The notes: a model not told the origin generated them from the letters alone. 64,000 nucleotides of DNA from Snodgrassella alvi (GCF_002777745.1 NZ_MEIO01000055.1:62001-126000); one strand, 5' to 3'; counted from the first letter of the stretch, positions 11,670 to 21,427 are shown. Program-made: numbers and translations.

Positions 11670-11928
11670 TTTTATTCCTTTCCGAGGAAGGTGCCGTAAA
11701 AATAATTTTTTGACAGTAAGTGATATGCCATCAAGCCACTGGCTGGCGAGATTAGCAATATTCTATGATTTCTTTACAACCGTTATAGTATCGAAAACAT
11801 GGCAATAAAGCCGCAATAATGGCGTTATTTCTGCCTGATTTAAAAAACTTAACAATAACATCAAATTGGCATAGACAAAAGTCATTAATATCCGCTCCAG
11901 GACATACGGAAAAGCACCAGATAAAAAA
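11670..11928. other. Upstream region of pntA
   Basis: AT-rich intergenic sequence between pntA and the next minus-strand gene; it presumably carries the pntAB promoter. I see no gene and no confident promoter hexamers. Confidence 0.4.
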
Positions 11929-11956
11929 AACCAGCCATCAAAATTAATGACTGGTT
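11929..11956 (-). terminator. Terminator of the siderophore-binding lipoprotein gene
   Basis: Ten-base inverted repeat AACCAGCCAT / ATGACTGGTT (one mismatch) with an 8-base loop, followed on the minus strand by a T-rich run complementary to the A-run at 11921-11930. Confidence 0.75.
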
Positions 11957-11981
11957 ATTGCTTAACAAAATGTAATGTTAA

Positions 11982-12917
11982 TTAACTTTTTTTCAATGAT
12001 TTCACAACTTCATCAATCTGCCGGTTCAGGCTTTCCAGTCCATTACCAGACAGATACCATAAGTCGGCACTGAGATAGACTATTTTTGTACCGGCACGCT
12101 TCAATACTTTGTCATCAAAATAATCATTGCGTATCGGCGTATTTCCGATGGCTTTGCTGCGGTCAACAACATAAACAATATCTGGATGGTATTGGTTGAT
12201 AAACTGGCTATCCACCATTACAGGGGCAGGCCTGCCATTATCACCGATAACAGGTGTGGGCAGTGCATCCGCGGCCACAGCACGTTTAATTTTCAGTTCA
12301 TCGAAAATCAGTGCCGGATAGGTGCCCTGATTCATCAGCATGACATGGCCGTCATTATGCAACACCACGATGGCTTTCTGGCCTGAATGTTGTGCCAGCT
12401 CGCGGGCCGCACTCATTTTCAGATCTAATGCTTTCACTTGCTGTTGCACCTGCGCTTCCTTGCCGGCAATTTTACCCAGCAGACGGATTTGCTTTTTCAC
12501 ATCCTCATAATAATGCCCATCTGCGGCATTAACTGAATAATTCAGGGTAGGAGCAATGGTACTTAAATCTTTATAGAAAGCATTCTGGCGTCCGCTCATA
12601 ATAATCAGGTCTGGTTTGAGTGCCTGAATAGCGGCTATATCCGGCTCTTTCATCTGGCCTGCATTCTGTACCTGATCATTATGATATTGTTGCAGGTACG
12701 CAGGAATATTGCTTACAGGTGCCGCTTTCACCCGATTGCCGACACCCAGTGCGTCCAGCGTATCTAGTGCACCAAAATCCATCACCACAATTTTTTGTGG
12801 TGCCGCTGGCATCTTAATTTCTTCACCGGCCTGAGTAACATGCACCGGTGCACTTTGACAGGCACTCAATCCCAGAGCCAGCGCTGATAAAACAGCCATT
12901 GTTAAGATTTTTTTCAT
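11982..12917 (-). CDS. Iron-siderophore ABC transporter substrate-binding lipoprotein (FatB/CeuE-like)
   Basis: Periplasmic, lipid-anchored receptor for a ferric siderophore. Residues 1-20 are a lipoprotein signal with lipobox LSAC and Cys20. The rest is the class III periplasmic binding fold (TroA/FecB group): KIVVMDFGALDTLDALGVGNRVKAAP, then LKPDLIIMSGRQ and late PDIVYVVDRSKAIG. The 311-residue length fits the catecholate/petrobactin-type receptors. No permease or ATPase genes lie beside it, so it works with components encoded elsewhere. An AT-rich palindrome containing a Fur-box-like core lies just upstream, consistent with iron repression. Confidence 0.9.
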   Translation of the reverse strand: MKKILTMAVLSALALGLSACQSAPVHVTQAGEEIKMPAAPQKIVVMDFGALDTLDALGVGNRVKAAPVSNIPAYLQQYHNDQVQNAGQMKEPDIAAIQALKPDLIIMSGRQNAFYKDLSTIAPTLNYSVNAADGHYYEDVKKQIRLLGKIAGKEAQVQQQVKALDLKMSAARELAQHSGQKAIVVLHNDGHVMLMNQGTYPALIFDELKIKRAVAADALPTPVIGDNGRPAPVMVDSQFINQYHPDIVYVVDRSKAIGNTPIRNDYFDDKVLKRAGTKIVYLSADLWYLSGNGLESLNRQIDEVVKSLKKS

Positions 12918-12923
12918 AACAAA

Positions 12924-12977
12924 TTACCTTTTTATATTAAATAATGATAATTATTATTATTTAATATAAAAAGGTAA
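12924..12977 (-). promoter_or_regulatory. 54-bp palindrome with Fur-box-like centre upstream of the siderophore receptor
   Basis: A 22-bp perfect inverted repeat (12924-12945 with 12956-12977) flanks a 10-base centre. The middle reads AATAATGATAATTATTATT, very close to repeats of the Fur hexamer GATAAT/ATTATC. On the minus strand a possible -10 (AATAAT, 12961-12956) with TAGACT 17 bases upstream overlaps the palindrome. The arm near the gene contains AAAGGTAA, the ribosome binding site of the lipoprotein. Confidence 0.75.
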
Positions 12978-13059
12978 AAGTCTAGCCTGCTAATTGCTAT
13001 TAATGGATATAACAAAAGATTTTAAGCAGACACTGCACGCAGCCGAATACTGTGATGCT

Positions 13060-13377
13060 TTAGTGAGCACCAAATTTCAGGCCAATAATACCAATGATAA
13101 TCAGTCCCAGACTAATCAAGCGCATGGCACCGGCCGGCTCTCTGAACACGATAATGCCCACAATTGTTGCACCCACCGCGCCAATCCCAGTCCATACCGC
13201 ATAGGCTGTTCCTACTGGCAAGGAGCGCATCGACTGTGCCAGTAACAGAAAGCTGCCTATTAAAGCTGCCAAAGTAATAATGCTGGGAATAAATTTAGTG
13301 AAATTCTGTGAATATTTAAGACCAATGGCCCAAACTACTTCCAGTAATCCGGCCAGAAATAATGACAGCCAAGCCAT
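13060..13377 (-). CDS. gdx: SMR-family guanidinium exporter (Gdx/SugE type)
   Basis: A 105-residue, four-helix small multidrug resistance protein. Glu13 ([14 protein letters not shown]), the conserved proton/substrate site, is present. [18 protein letters not shown] in helix 3 and IVFREPA match the SugE/Gdx subtype rather than EmrE. Members of this subtype export guanidinium in exchange for protons. The upstream leader holds a two-hairpin guanidine-II riboswitch (13399-13447), which strongly supports that substrate. An AGGA lies 6 bases before the ATG. Confidence 0.95.
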   Translation of the reverse strand: MAWLSLFLAGLLEVVWAIGLKYSQNFTKFIPSIITLAALIGSFLLLAQSMRSLPVGTAYAVWTGIGAVGATIVGIIVFREPAGAMRLISLGLIIIGIIGLKFGAH

Positions 13378-13398
13378 AATTGTTCCTGTACAGGCTAA

Positions 13399-13447
13399 TG
13401 CAGGCCGTCCTGCATAAGAATTTACCGGCTAGGCCGTCCCAGACCGG
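13399..13447 (-). promoter_or_regulatory. Guanidine-II (mini-ykkC) riboswitch
   Basis: On the minus strand two hairpins each carry an ACGG loop. The first (13447-13425) pairs CUGGG/CCUAG around ACGG, with an outer CCGG/CCGG stem and one bulged U. The second (13414-13399) is UGCAGG-ACGG-CCUGCA, a perfect 6-bp stem. A 10-base linker separates them. Paired hairpins with ACGR loops define the class, which senses guanidine. The CAGG of the downstream ribosome binding site can pair with CCUG of the second hairpin, suggesting translational control. Confidence 0.93.
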
Positions 13448-13469
13448 ATGCATAAGCATGTGAAACCAC

Positions 13470-13499
13470 ATCATAGTAGGCAGACAAAGCCAGCGTCAA
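13470..13499 (-). promoter_or_regulatory. Sigma-70 promoter for the riboswitch-gdx transcript
   Basis: On the minus strand TTGACG (13499-13494), an 18-base spacer, and TATGAT (13475-13470). Both hexamers differ from consensus by one base. Transcription would start about 15 bases before the first riboswitch hairpin. Confidence 0.75.
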
Positions 13500-13526
13500 G
13501 CATGGAAATACCATGGCTATACAGAA

Positions 13527-13550
13527 ACAGATGGCAACACTGCCATCTGT
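13527..13550 (-). terminator. Probable terminator of queA-gloA
   Basis: Perfect 10-bp stem ACAGATGGCA/TGCCATCTGT with an ACAC loop, 57 bases past the gloA stop. On the minus strand it is followed by TTTCTGT, a short T tract. Confidence 0.65.
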
Positions 13551-13606
13551 CGGAATATCAGCATTTATGGCAACGTTTTAGCCTAAAACACAGCCGGCGC
13601 AATTAA

Positions 13607-13999
13607 TTATGCAGATTTCTTTTTCTGAATGAATTCAATTTTATAACCATCCGGATCTTCCACAAACGCGATTACTGTTGTGCCATGCTGCATAGGTCCG
13701 GCCTCTCGTGTTACTCGGCAGCCCTTAGCCCGCACAGCATCACAGGCAGCATAAGCATCATCAACTTCAATGGCAATATGGCCGTAGCCGGTACCCAATT
13801 CATAGGCATGAGTATCCCAGTTATAGGTTAATTCCAGCACAGTGCTATCAGATTCTTCACCATAGCCGACAAAGGCCAAAGTAAAACGGCCACCGGGAAA
13901 ATCTTCGCGCCGCAACAGTTTCATACCCAGTACATCCTGATAAAACGCCAGTGATTTATCCAGATCGCCTACGCGTAGCATAGTATGTAACATTCTCAT
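13607..13999 (-). CDS. gloA: Lactoylglutathione lyase (glyoxalase I)
   Basis: Converts the hemithioacetal of methylglyoxal and glutathione to S-lactoylglutathione in the cytosol. The 130-residue protein shows both glyoxalase half-motifs and all four metal ligands: His5, Glu56, His74 and Glu122. The short, Ni-type bacterial form lacks the long N-terminal extension of Zn enzymes. It starts 11 bases after queA and is probably co-transcribed with it. Confidence 0.96.
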   Translation of the reverse strand: MRMLHTMLRVGDLDKSLAFYQDVLGMKLLRREDFPGGRFTLAFVGYGEESDSTVLELTYNWDTHAYELGTGYGHIAIEVDDAYAACDAVRAKGCRVTREAGPMQHGTTVIAFVEDPDGYKIEFIQKKKSA

Positions 14000-14010
14000 G
14001 GTCTGTTCCT

Positions 14011-15051
14011 TTATTTTGTTTTTACTTGCGCCAGATTACCTAGCAGCATGGCATCGCCATAACTAAAAAAACGGTATTGTGCTGCAATGGCATGCTGGTA
14101 AATGGCACGGATTTCATCATAACCACTAAAGGCGCTCACCAGCATCAATAAAGTTGATTTAGGCAAGTGAAAATTGGTAATCATGCGATCGATGACCTTA
14201 AACTGGTATCCGGGTGTAATAAATATATTAGTATCCCCTTGTCCAGCCTGCAATTTTCCACTGCGTGCCGCTGATTCCAGTGCACGTACTGCTGTGGTAC
14301 CCACCGCCCAAACTTTATTACCGCGTGCATGAGCAGCTTCAATTTCTGCGACTACCACTTCACTTACGTCATACCATTCACTGTGCATGTGGTGTTCGGC
14401 AATATTCTCTACCCGTACTGGCTGAAAAGTACCAGCACCCACATGCAGGGTTACCTCAGCCAGATGCACGCCTTTAGTTTGCAACTGTTGCAAAATGGTA
14501 TCAGTAAAATGCAAACCGGCAGTAGGTGCAGCCACCGCACCTTCATGTTTGGCATACACCGTCTGATAACGTTCATCATCGTCATCATCAGCCGAACGGG
14601 TAATGTATGGCGGCAAAGGCAGATGGCCGTGAATAGCCAGCAATTCCCAGACCGTCTGGCTACCAGCAAAATGCAGCACAAACAGTTCACCCTGACGAGC
14701 TTGCATCTGTGCATGCAAGCCACCTTCAAAAATCAGTTCTGTGCCCGGTTTGGGGGATTTGGATGAACGCACATGCGCCAGAGCAGTATGTGCATCCAGC
14801 ACGCGCTCAATCAACGCTTCAATCTGACCACCACTGGCCTTGTGACCGAACAGGCGTGCTTTCATTACACGGGTATTGTTAAACACCAGCACGTCACCTG
14901 CTTCAACATAGTCGGCCAACTGTGCAAATTTGCTATCTACCAACTGTTGCCCGGGCAAAGATACCAGCAAACGACTACTACCACGTTCTGCCGGCGGATG
15001 CTGTGCAATCAGTTCTGGCGGCAAATCAAAATCAAAATCATTAATATGCAT
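14011..15051 (-). CDS. queA: S-adenosylmethionine:tRNA ribosyltransferase-isomerase
   Basis: Builds epoxyqueuosine in the tRNA wobble position by transferring the ribosyl part of SAM to preQ1-tRNA. The start at 15051 ([19 protein letters not shown]) matches family N-termini and gives 346 residues; an upstream in-frame start would add 17 unrelated residues. Motifs seen are [11 protein letters not shown], the [16 protein letters not shown] block, [10 protein letters not shown] and [10 protein letters not shown], ending with [19 protein letters not shown] run of five Asp (residues about 157-161) is encoded by GAT/GAC repeats. Co-directional with gloA. Confidence 0.96.
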   Translation of the reverse strand: MHINDFDFDLPPELIAQHPPAERGSSRLLVSLPGQQLVDSKFAQLADYVEAGDVLVFNNTRVMKARLFGHKASGGQIEALIERVLDAHTALAHVRSSKSPKPGTELIFEGGLHAQMQARQGELFVLHFAGSQTVWELLAIHGHLPLPPYITRSADDDDDERYQTVYAKHEGAVAAPTAGLHFTDTILQQLQTKGVHLAEVTLHVGAGTFQPVRVENIAEHHMHSEWYDVSEVVVAEIEAAHARGNKVWAVGTTAVRALESAARSGKLQAGQGDTNIFITPGYQFKVIDRMITNFHLPKSTLLMLVSAFSGYDEIRAIYQHAIAAQYRFFSYGDAMLLGNLAQVKTK

Positions 15052-15817
15052 GTACGAGTGCCTGAAAAAGGCAAAAGACATATTATATGCCTGCTGGTGC
15101 AAGCTGCGAAGCAGCAGTATATAAAAGACCGCTGGACAGAGATCAATTATCAGATTTATTGAGAATCAATGTTATCTTAAATTTTATAATTAATTTAGTT
15201 ACAATAACTAAATGCAATATTAAATCAGAACTTTATTTTATCTACCCTTGTTTTTATTCTTTTAAGTAAACTGTTGTTTTAAATCATCTGTGAAAAATAC
15301 CTGCAAATAATCAATTATGCTGTCAATAAAATATTTTGATGTTGCTATATTGTTGCGGAACAAATACTGCCAGTGCCTGTGACTAATATTACTGTTTTTT
15401 CCAGATGTTTGATTTGCATTGCAATACACAACATTTATTTTTTAATTTTTCTAAATATCAATACGGCCAGTCAACAAGCTGATACTTTTTGATTTAGCTA
15501 GTGTGTTTTTACGGAATCAGCCTCAAATTGCTAAATATTATTTAATTGATTTTAGTTAAGATGAAACTTCAAGCTTTATTTGGCACGAAGATAAAATATG
15601 TGCACATTTATTAAACCATAAAAACGTTGAATGTTTATAACCTAAAGAATTATGTGTATCCACGTGGCAGTGATAGTGGTAAGCACGCAAAATAAGGCTG
15701 CCAGAGTACTCTAGTACAGAAAGACGCTATTTACAAAGTGAAATAAATACGAAAATACTGGACATCTGCACGCATTTTCGGCAAAAATGACGCAATTTTG
15801 CTATAACCAACCAATCT
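15052..15817. other. Long AT-rich gap between divergent queA and aroQ
   Basis: About 770 bases with no convincing gene. The leader of aroQ contains GCTATAAC near 15799-15806, a possible -10 element. I see no RNA gene or repeat. Confidence 0.45.
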
Positions 15818-16276
15818 ATGAGTGCCTCTATTCTGGTTTTACACGGCCCCAATCTTAATCTTTTGGGTGTACGTGAGCCGCATATATATGGTCACACCAC
15901 ACTGGCAGACATCAATCAGAAACTGCTGGGACAGGCACAGGCAGCCGGTATGACACTAGAAACACTGCAAAGCAATGCTGAACATATTCTGACCGAACGC
16001 ATTCAGGCGGCTTTAACTGATGATACTCAGTTTATTATCATTAATCCGGGCGCATTTACCCATACCAGTGTGGCCATTCGCGACGCTTTTGCTGCCGCAG
16101 GCAAACCATTTATAGAGGTGCATATTTCCAATGTACATGCCCGCGAAGCTTTCCGGCGCCATTCCTATCTGTCCGATATTGCTATGGGAGTAATCTGTGG
16201 TCTGGGCATATATGGTTATGAAGCGGCATTACATCGGGCAATTGAATACATTCAAGAGACCAGCCGCCAACACTAA
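15818..16276 (+). CDS. aroQ: Type II 3-dehydroquinate dehydratase
   Basis: Third step of the shikimate pathway. The 152-residue protein starts with [20 protein letters not shown], including the catalytic Tyr near residue 24, and has [15 protein letters not shown] and the active-site [18 protein letters not shown]. It is followed 41 bases later by accB and accC; the order aroQ-accB-accC is common in proteobacteria. Confidence 0.97.
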   Translation: MSASILVLHGPNLNLLGVREPHIYGHTTLADINQKLLGQAQAAGMTLETLQSNAEHILTERIQAALTDDTQFIIINPGAFTHTSVAIRDAFAAAGKPFIEVHISNVHAREAFRRHSYLSDIAMGVICGLGIYGYEAALHRAIEYIQETSRQH

Positions 16277-16317
16277 TACCTATTGCGGCTAAGTCCTATC
16301 ACACAGGGGTTCATAAT

Positions 16318-16776
16318 ATGGATTTACGTAAACTGAAAAAACTTATTGATTTGGTAGAAGAGTCGGGTATTGCCGAAATCGAGGTTACCGAAGGAGAGGA
16401 AAAGGTACGCATTACCCGCACTACTGCTGCAACCCAGCCAATATATGCAGCACCGATGCAGCAGCAACAGCCTGCTGTTGTGACTGCACCGGCAGCGGCC
16501 GCAGAACCTGCGGCAGCACCGGCAGCGGCTGGCCCCGACCTGAGCAAAGCAGTAAAATCACCGATGGTCGGAACATTTTACCGGGCAGCCAGCCCTAATT
16601 CCGCACCATTTGTTGAAGTGGGTCAGACGGTTAATGCCGGTGATACCTTGTGTATCATTGAGGCTATGAAACTGATGAATGAAATCGAAGCTGACCACAG
16701 TGGTGTGGTGAAAGAAATTCTTATATCCAATGGGCAGCCTGTTGAGTTCGGTGAACCGCTGTTTATTATTGAGTAA
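16318..16776 (+). CDS. accB: Biotin carboxyl carrier protein of acetyl-CoA carboxylase
   Basis: Carries biotin between carboxylase and transferase during malonyl-CoA synthesis. The 152-residue protein has an N-terminal helical segment (1-30), an Ala/Pro/Gln-rich flexible linker (about 38-78) and a C-terminal biotinyl domain. Lys118 in [13 protein letters not shown] is the biotinylation site. [13 protein letters not shown] starts the domain, and the BCCP thumb region is present. Followed 46 bases later by accC. Confidence 0.97.
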   Translation: MDLRKLKKLIDLVEESGIAEIEVTEGEEKVRITRTTAATQPIYAAPMQQQQPAVVTAPAAAAEPAAAPAAAGPDLSKAVKSPMVGTFYRAASPNSAPFVEVGQTVNAGDTLCIIEAMKLMNEIEADHSGVVKEILISNGQPVEFGEPLFIIE

Positions 16777-16822
16777 TCCTCAGTATCAGTAATATTTCCC
16801 GTTTCTTACAAGGTATTGCCTT

Positions 16823-18181
16823 ATGCTAAAAAAAGTTCTTATTGCCAATCGTGGCGAAATTGCGCTGCGCATTTTGCGCGCCTGCCATGAAATGGGCATT
16901 GCAACCGTAGCTGTGCATTCTGAAGCCGACAGTGATGCCTTACATGTGAAGCTGGCAGATGAATCTGTGTGTATTGGCCCGGCTAGTTCTGCTCAGAGTT
17001 ATCTGAATATTCCTGCTCTGATCTCCGCAGCTGAAGTAACCGACGCTGATGCCATTCACCCAGGCTATGGTTTTCTGGCTGAAAATGATGGTTTTGCTGA
17101 ACAGGTGGAACAGTCTGGTTTTGTATTTATCGGCCCGCGCCCAGAAACCATCCGCCAGATGGGGGACAAGGTTTCTGCCAAAAAGGCCATGCAGGCTGCG
17201 GGTGTACCCTGTGTACCCGGTTCAGACGGCGCATTGCCGGAAGACCCGCATGAAATTGAAAAAATCGGTGCACAAGTTGGTTATCCGGTGATTATCAAAG
17301 CTTCCGGCGGTGGTGGTGGCCGCGGTATGCGTGTAGTAGAAAAGGCGGAAGATTTGCTGGCGGCGGTAGAAATGACCCGCACAGAAGCTGGTGCAGCTTT
17401 TGGCAATCCGGCTGTCTATATGGAACGCTATCTGCAAAAACCGCGTCATGTTGAAATCCAGATACTGTGTGATGAACATGGTAATGCCATCTATCTGGGT
17501 GAGCGTGACTGCTCTATGCAGCGGCGTCATCAAAAAGTGGTTGAGGAAGCTCCGGCACCATTTATCACACCTGAAGAGCGTGAACGTATCGGTACTGCCT
17601 GTGTGGCCGCTTGTAAGCGGATTGGCTATCGTGGTGCGGGTACATTTGAATTTTTGTATGAAGACGGCGAATTTTTCTTCATTGAAATGAATACCCGTGT
17701 ACAGGTTGAGCATACCATCACTGAACTGATTACCGGTGTGGATATCGTGCAGGAACAGATCCGTGTTGCCTCAGGTCTGCCATTGTCCTATACACAAGAT
17801 GATATCCGCTTGCAGGGACATGCTTTCGAGTGCCGGATTAATGCTGAAGACCCATACACCTTTGTACCCAGCCCCGGTCTGATTACCAGTTGCCACCAGC
17901 CCGGTGGAAACGGTGTGCGTATTGATAGCCACATTTATCAAGGATACACAGTACCGCCTTACTACGACAGTATGATTGGTAAAGTCTGTACCCACGGTCG
18001 TAATCGCGAAGAAGCCATTGCCAAAATGCGAGTAGCACTGCGGGAACTGGCTATTACTGGCATTAAAACCAATATCAACCTGCATCGTGACATTTTTGCT
18101 GATCCGGGCTTTATTCATGGTGGTGAAAGCATTCATTACCTTGAACAATGGTTACAAAAACACAAAGAAGACAAAAAATAA
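16823..18181 (+). CDS. accC: Biotin carboxylase subunit of acetyl-CoA carboxylase
   Basis: ATP-grasp enzyme that carboxylates the biotin of AccB. The 452-residue length is standard. Features in order: [30 protein letters not shown], the glycine-rich ATP loop [32 protein letters not shown], and [20 protein letters not shown] in the active site. Operon with accB. A perfect hairpin follows before prmA. Confidence 0.98.
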   Translation: MLKKVLIANRGEIALRILRACHEMGIATVAVHSEADSDALHVKLADESVCIGPASSAQSYLNIPALISAAEVTDADAIHPGYGFLAENDGFAEQVEQSGFVFIGPRPETIRQMGDKVSAKKAMQAAGVPCVPGSDGALPEDPHEIEKIGAQVGYPVIIKASGGGGGRGMRVVEKAEDLLAAVEMTRTEAGAAFGNPAVYMERYLQKPRHVEIQILCDEHGNAIYLGERDCSMQRRHQKVVEEAPAPFITPEERERIGTACVAACKRIGYRGAGTFEFLYEDGEFFFIEMNTRVQVEHTITELITGVDIVQEQIRVASGLPLSYTQDDIRLQGHAFECRINAEDPYTFVPSPGLITSCHQPGGNGVRIDSHIYQGYTVPPYYDSMIGKVCTHGRNREEAIAKMRVALRELAITGIKTNINLHRDIFADPGFIHGGESIHYLEQWLQKHKEDKK

Positions 18182-18213
18182 TTTACAATACGCATACATT
18201 GCGCTTTTGTTTA

Positions 18214-18236
18214 CAGGCAGCCGCAGTGGCTGCCTG
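18214..18236 (+). terminator. Hairpin between accC and prmA
   Basis: Perfect 9-bp stem CAGGCAGCC/GGCTGCCTG with loop GCAGT, followed by AAGTTTTAT. It may end accBC transcription. The right arm with flanks, TGGCTGCCTGAA, is one base away from the Simonsiella-type DNA uptake sequence dialect as I remember it; paired uptake sequences often form terminators in this family. Confidence 0.6.
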
Positions 18237-18272
18237 AAGTTTTATAAAACATCCACATACGGTAAAAAAGCC

Positions 18273-19169
18273 ATGCACTACCAACAAGTTGTTATCACAG
18301 TTACACAGGATCAGGTTGATAAACTCTCTGATGCACTGATTGAAAACGGCGCATTAAGTACCGCTATTGAAGACGCCAATGCCGGTAATGATAATGAGCA
18401 GCCAATTTTTGGCGAGCCGGATATGCCTACCGAGCAGGTGTGGCAACAAAGCAATATCGTGGCTCTTTTCGATGAGAATGCCGATATTGAAGCCATTGTA
18501 TCTGCTGCTGCACGGGATTGCGCTATTGATATGCCGCATTATTATCTGGAAACCATTCCTGAACAGGACTGGGTACGATTGACGCAATCACAGTTTGATC
18601 CGATTCAGATTTCTTCTCGCTTGTGGATTACACCGTCGTGGCACAATCAGCCAACCGAGCCGGACATCATTAATCTACAATTAGATCCTGGGCTGGCGTT
18701 TGGTACGGGTAGCCATCCTACTACCCATTTATGCCTGCAATGGCTGGATAAACATGTGCATGGTGGCGAAACCCTACTTGATTATGGTTGTGGCTCAGGC
18801 ATTTTAGCAATCGCAGCGCTGAAACTGGGTGCAGGCCGCGCTTGTGGTGTAGACATCGATCCGCAAGCCATACGCGCCAGTCAGGATAACGCACTACAGA
18901 ATCAGGTAGATGCTGAGTTTTTTCTGCCAGACGAATTACCTGCTGAACAGCAATTCGATATTGTTATTGCCAATATTCTGGCTAATCCGCTGCGTCTGCT
19001 GGCCCAAATGCTTGCTGAACGTACCCGCACCGGTGGTGAAATTGTTCTGTCAGGAATTCTGGCTGAACAGACAGAAGAACTGAGTGAAATTTATCGCCAG
19101 TGGTTTGATTTGAATCCACCCAAAACACTGGATGGCTGGGTATGTATTAGTGGTCGGAAAAGAGCATAA
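18273..19169 (+). CDS. prmA: Ribosomal protein L11 methyltransferase
   Basis: Trimethylates ribosomal protein L11 with SAM. The start at 18273 (MHYQQVVITVTQDQ) matches the family N-terminal domain and gives 298 residues; frame-compatible sequence upstream runs through the accC end and the hairpin. SAM motif I is LDYGCGSGILAIAALKLGA, then GVDIDPQAIRASQDNA and DIVIANILANPL. The LDPGLAFGTGSHPTT motif is diagnostic for PrmA. prmA after accC is a common order. Confidence 0.96.
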   Translation: MHYQQVVITVTQDQVDKLSDALIENGALSTAIEDANAGNDNEQPIFGEPDMPTEQVWQQSNIVALFDENADIEAIVSAAARDCAIDMPHYYLETIPEQDWVRLTQSQFDPIQISSRLWITPSWHNQPTEPDIINLQLDPGLAFGTGSHPTTHLCLQWLDKHVHGGETLLDYGCGSGILAIAALKLGAGRACGVDIDPQAIRASQDNALQNQVDAEFFLPDELPAEQQFDIVIANILANPLRLLAQMLAERTRTGGEIVLSGILAEQTEELSEIYRQWFDLNPPKTLDGWVCISGRKRA

Positions 19170-19292
19170 TCATCTGGCGCTGCCAATTTCTGGCAGCACT
19201 GATAAAACACACTAACGCAATCTACCAGCTATCCACTTTTGACACTATTAAATTTCCTCCTTCTTTAACTATTTTGGTTTGCTAAAATAATC

Positions 19293-20093
19293 ATGTCTAA
19301 AACAATTACTGTTATTTGTCCTAAATGTCATGCAGAAAATACCGTAACGACACCACCATGCAATGGAGGACGGGTTGTGTGTCGTCAGTGTCAGCACGGA
19401 TTTACCGTTGTATCGAAAATCCGCGCTAATAAAAACGCTACTCCGCAGGCTGCGGCCAGCAGAAATGGTATTTCTGCTTCTGACCAGCAGGTACCGAGTG
19501 CCGACGAAGTTATGGATATGCTGACCAGCGTACTGAATCAGACCAACAACTCAAAACGCACGCAGACACAAATCTATACCAGTGCACCCACACCAAAAAA
19601 TACCGCATCTATCGACAAACGGCCAAATCTGAATACCCTGTTAAATCAGGTGGCCAACAAAGTTGAAATGCGCCTGCCTACAGTAGCTGAGCCGGAACCT
19701 GAACATTTATCAACGCCGCAGCCACAACTAGCCAGCAGTGAACTGCTGCTCAACCGTGCTGCTGCACAAAATCAAGTAAAAGAAAAACCAGCCACTACCA
19801 ATATACCGGTACATGTACCTGAGGAAAACACTACCAATATTTCCATGAATAGTAATGTGAATAACTTGAATAATCTTGTTTTTACCTTATTGCCTAATGA
19901 CAACCCAAATCAGGCAGATGTACCATTACTGCTCAATGATGCCATCGAAAAAACTGATGCCATCCATGCCAAAACAGAATTCCTGCACCATCAGCAGGAC
20001 AAATTATCCAAAGAATTTAACTGGACTCTGGCGACAATTGTTGCGTTAACGGTACTGATGATGCAATTATTTTATTTAATGGCAGTAAGATGA
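19293..20093 (+). CDS. Zinc-ribbon (MJ0042-type) protein with C-terminal membrane anchor
   Basis: A 266-residue protein of unknown function. An N-terminal zinc ribbon is formed by C9, C12, C30 and C33 (ICPKCHAENT and VVCRQCQHGF). The middle (about 40-235) is low in hydrophobics and rich in Asn, Thr, Gln and Pro, probably disordered. One membrane helix lies near the C-terminus (about 244-262, TLATIVALTVLMMQLFYLMA). The layout resembles zinc-ribbon proteins found next to prmA in betaproteobacteria (DUF3426 relatives). It overlaps argA by 4 bases (ATGA), so translation is coupled. Confidence 0.75.
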   Translation: MSKTITVICPKCHAENTVTTPPCNGGRVVCRQCQHGFTVVSKIRANKNATPQAAASRNGISASDQQVPSADEVMDMLTSVLNQTNNSKRTQTQIYTSAPTPKNTASIDKRPNLNTLLNQVANKVEMRLPTVAEPEPEHLSTPQPQLASSELLLNRAAAQNQVKEKPATTNIPVHVPEENTTNISMNSNVNNLNNLVFTLLPNDNPNQADVPLLLNDAIEKTDAIHAKTEFLHHQQDKLSKEFNWTLATIVALTVLMMQLFYLMAVR

Positions 20094-21427
20094 ACTTCCC
20101 TGTAGGTAATCAAGAATTTTTTCACAAAAACCAGTTTATTCACGATTTTCGTCAGGCTTCCCCTTATATTCACCATCTTAATGGCAAGACTCTGGTATTG
20201 GCCATCAGTAGCCATGTTCTGGTAAGCGACAAACTGGCGGCACTGGCTGCCGATATACTTTTACTCACCAGTCTTGGCATGCGACTGGTCATCATTCATG
20301 GTTGCAGCCAGTTTATCCAGGCCATTGCCGGGCGCAACACCGCCATCAGCATTGATGAAAATCCTATTACTGATGAAAATGCTCTTGAACTGGTTAAACA
20401 GGCCAGTGGAATAGCACGCTTCAATCTGGAAGCAACGTTATCTATGATACCAACACAGGTAATGGAACACAGCGCACCCAATGTACGTATCGCTGGAGGC
20501 AATTTTCTGCGTGCCAAACCACTGGGTGTGATTAATGGTATTGATATGGGTTACAGTGGCTGTGTACGTAAAGTAGATGCAGCGGCCATTGAAGAACGTC
20601 TGGCACATAATCAGCTGGTATTAATCAGCCCGATAGGCCACTCACTCAGTGGCCAATCCTACCGCTTACAGGTGAATGAAGTTGCTCAGGCCGTGGCCGA
20701 AGCGATCAGAGCGGAAAAACTGATTTTTCTGGGCACACAGCACGGCTTGTTGGATGAGAAGCAGCAAACCATCAGTGAACTGAACTGTATCGAAATCCGT
20801 CAGCTTCTGGCCAGAAACATTACTGATAAACGTCAAACTGAATTGTTACAAACGGCGGCGCGTGTACTCGAACATGGTGTACAGCGCGTACACGTTGTTT
20901 CCGGCTTGCAAGACGGTAGCCTGCTACAGGAATTATTTACTCGCGAAGGCAGTGGCACCGCCATGGCCAAGGCCCCGTTCATGCGCATCCGTCGGGCTGA
21001 GAATAAGGATATTGGCGAAATTCTGCAACTGATTGCCCCATTGGAGGCGGCCGGTATATTACTACCGCGCGACAGTGAATACATGGAAAACCATATACAT
21101 GAATTTTCCGTACTGGAACAGGATTGCTATGTCTACGGTTGTGTAGCTCTGCATGTTTATCCCAAGGATAACGCTGGTGAGCTGGCCTGTCTGATTGTTT
21201 CCCCGAACGCGCGGGCACGCGGCTACGGAGAGTTATTGCTGGCACATGTCATCAAACAGGCACAACAGCTACAGCTACAGACACTGTTTGCACTGAGCAC
21301 CCACACCGGCGATTGGTTTGTCGAACGTGGCTTTACCAGTGCCACACTGGAGCAATTACCGCCAAAACGGCAGCAGCAATACACCAGCAATAAACGCCAA
21401 TCGAAAATATTTTGCCGCCAACTTTGA
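20090..21427 (+). CDS. argA: N-acetylglutamate synthase
   Basis: First step of arginine synthesis, acetylating glutamate. The 445-residue protein has an amino-acid-kinase-like domain (about 25-290, with LVIIHGCSQFIQAI and RIAGGNFLRAKPLGVI) and a C-terminal GNAT acetyltransferase domain (about 295-440, with LACLIVSPNARARGYGELLL as the acetyl-CoA loop). This classic two-domain ArgA is arginine-inhibited in relatives. It is translationally coupled to the zinc-ribbon gene upstream. Confidence 0.95.
   Translation: MNFPVGNQEFFHKNQFIHDFRQASPYIHHLNGKTLVLAISSHVLVSDKLAALAADILLLTSLGMRLVIIHGCSQFIQAIAGRNTAISIDENPITDENALELVKQASGIARFNLEATLSMIPTQVMEHSAPNVRIAGGNFLRAKPLGVINGIDMGYSGCVRKVDAAAIEERLAHNQLVLISPIGHSLSGQSYRLQVNEVAQAVAEAIRAEKLIFLGTQHGLLDEKQQTISELNCIEIRQLLARNITDKRQTELLQTAARVLEHGVQRVHVVSGLQDGSLLQELFTREGSGTAMAKAPFMRIRRAENKDIGEILQLIAPLEAAGILLPRDSEYMENHIHEFSVLEQDCYVYGCVALHVYPKDNAGELACLIVSPNARARGYGELLLAHVIKQAQQLQLQTLFALSTHTGDWFVERGFTSATLEQLPPKRQQQYTSNKRQSKIFCRQL

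Noticed and set aside
12924-12977. Palindrome as a transcription terminator of gdx
   Set aside because: The stem is almost entirely A/T, with no GC-rich stem and no T tract placed after it; a regulatory role fits better.
13251-13340. ykkC (guanidine-I) or guanidine-III riboswitch near gdx
   Set aside because: The characteristic conserved blocks of those classes are absent; the paired ACGG hairpins fit class II only.
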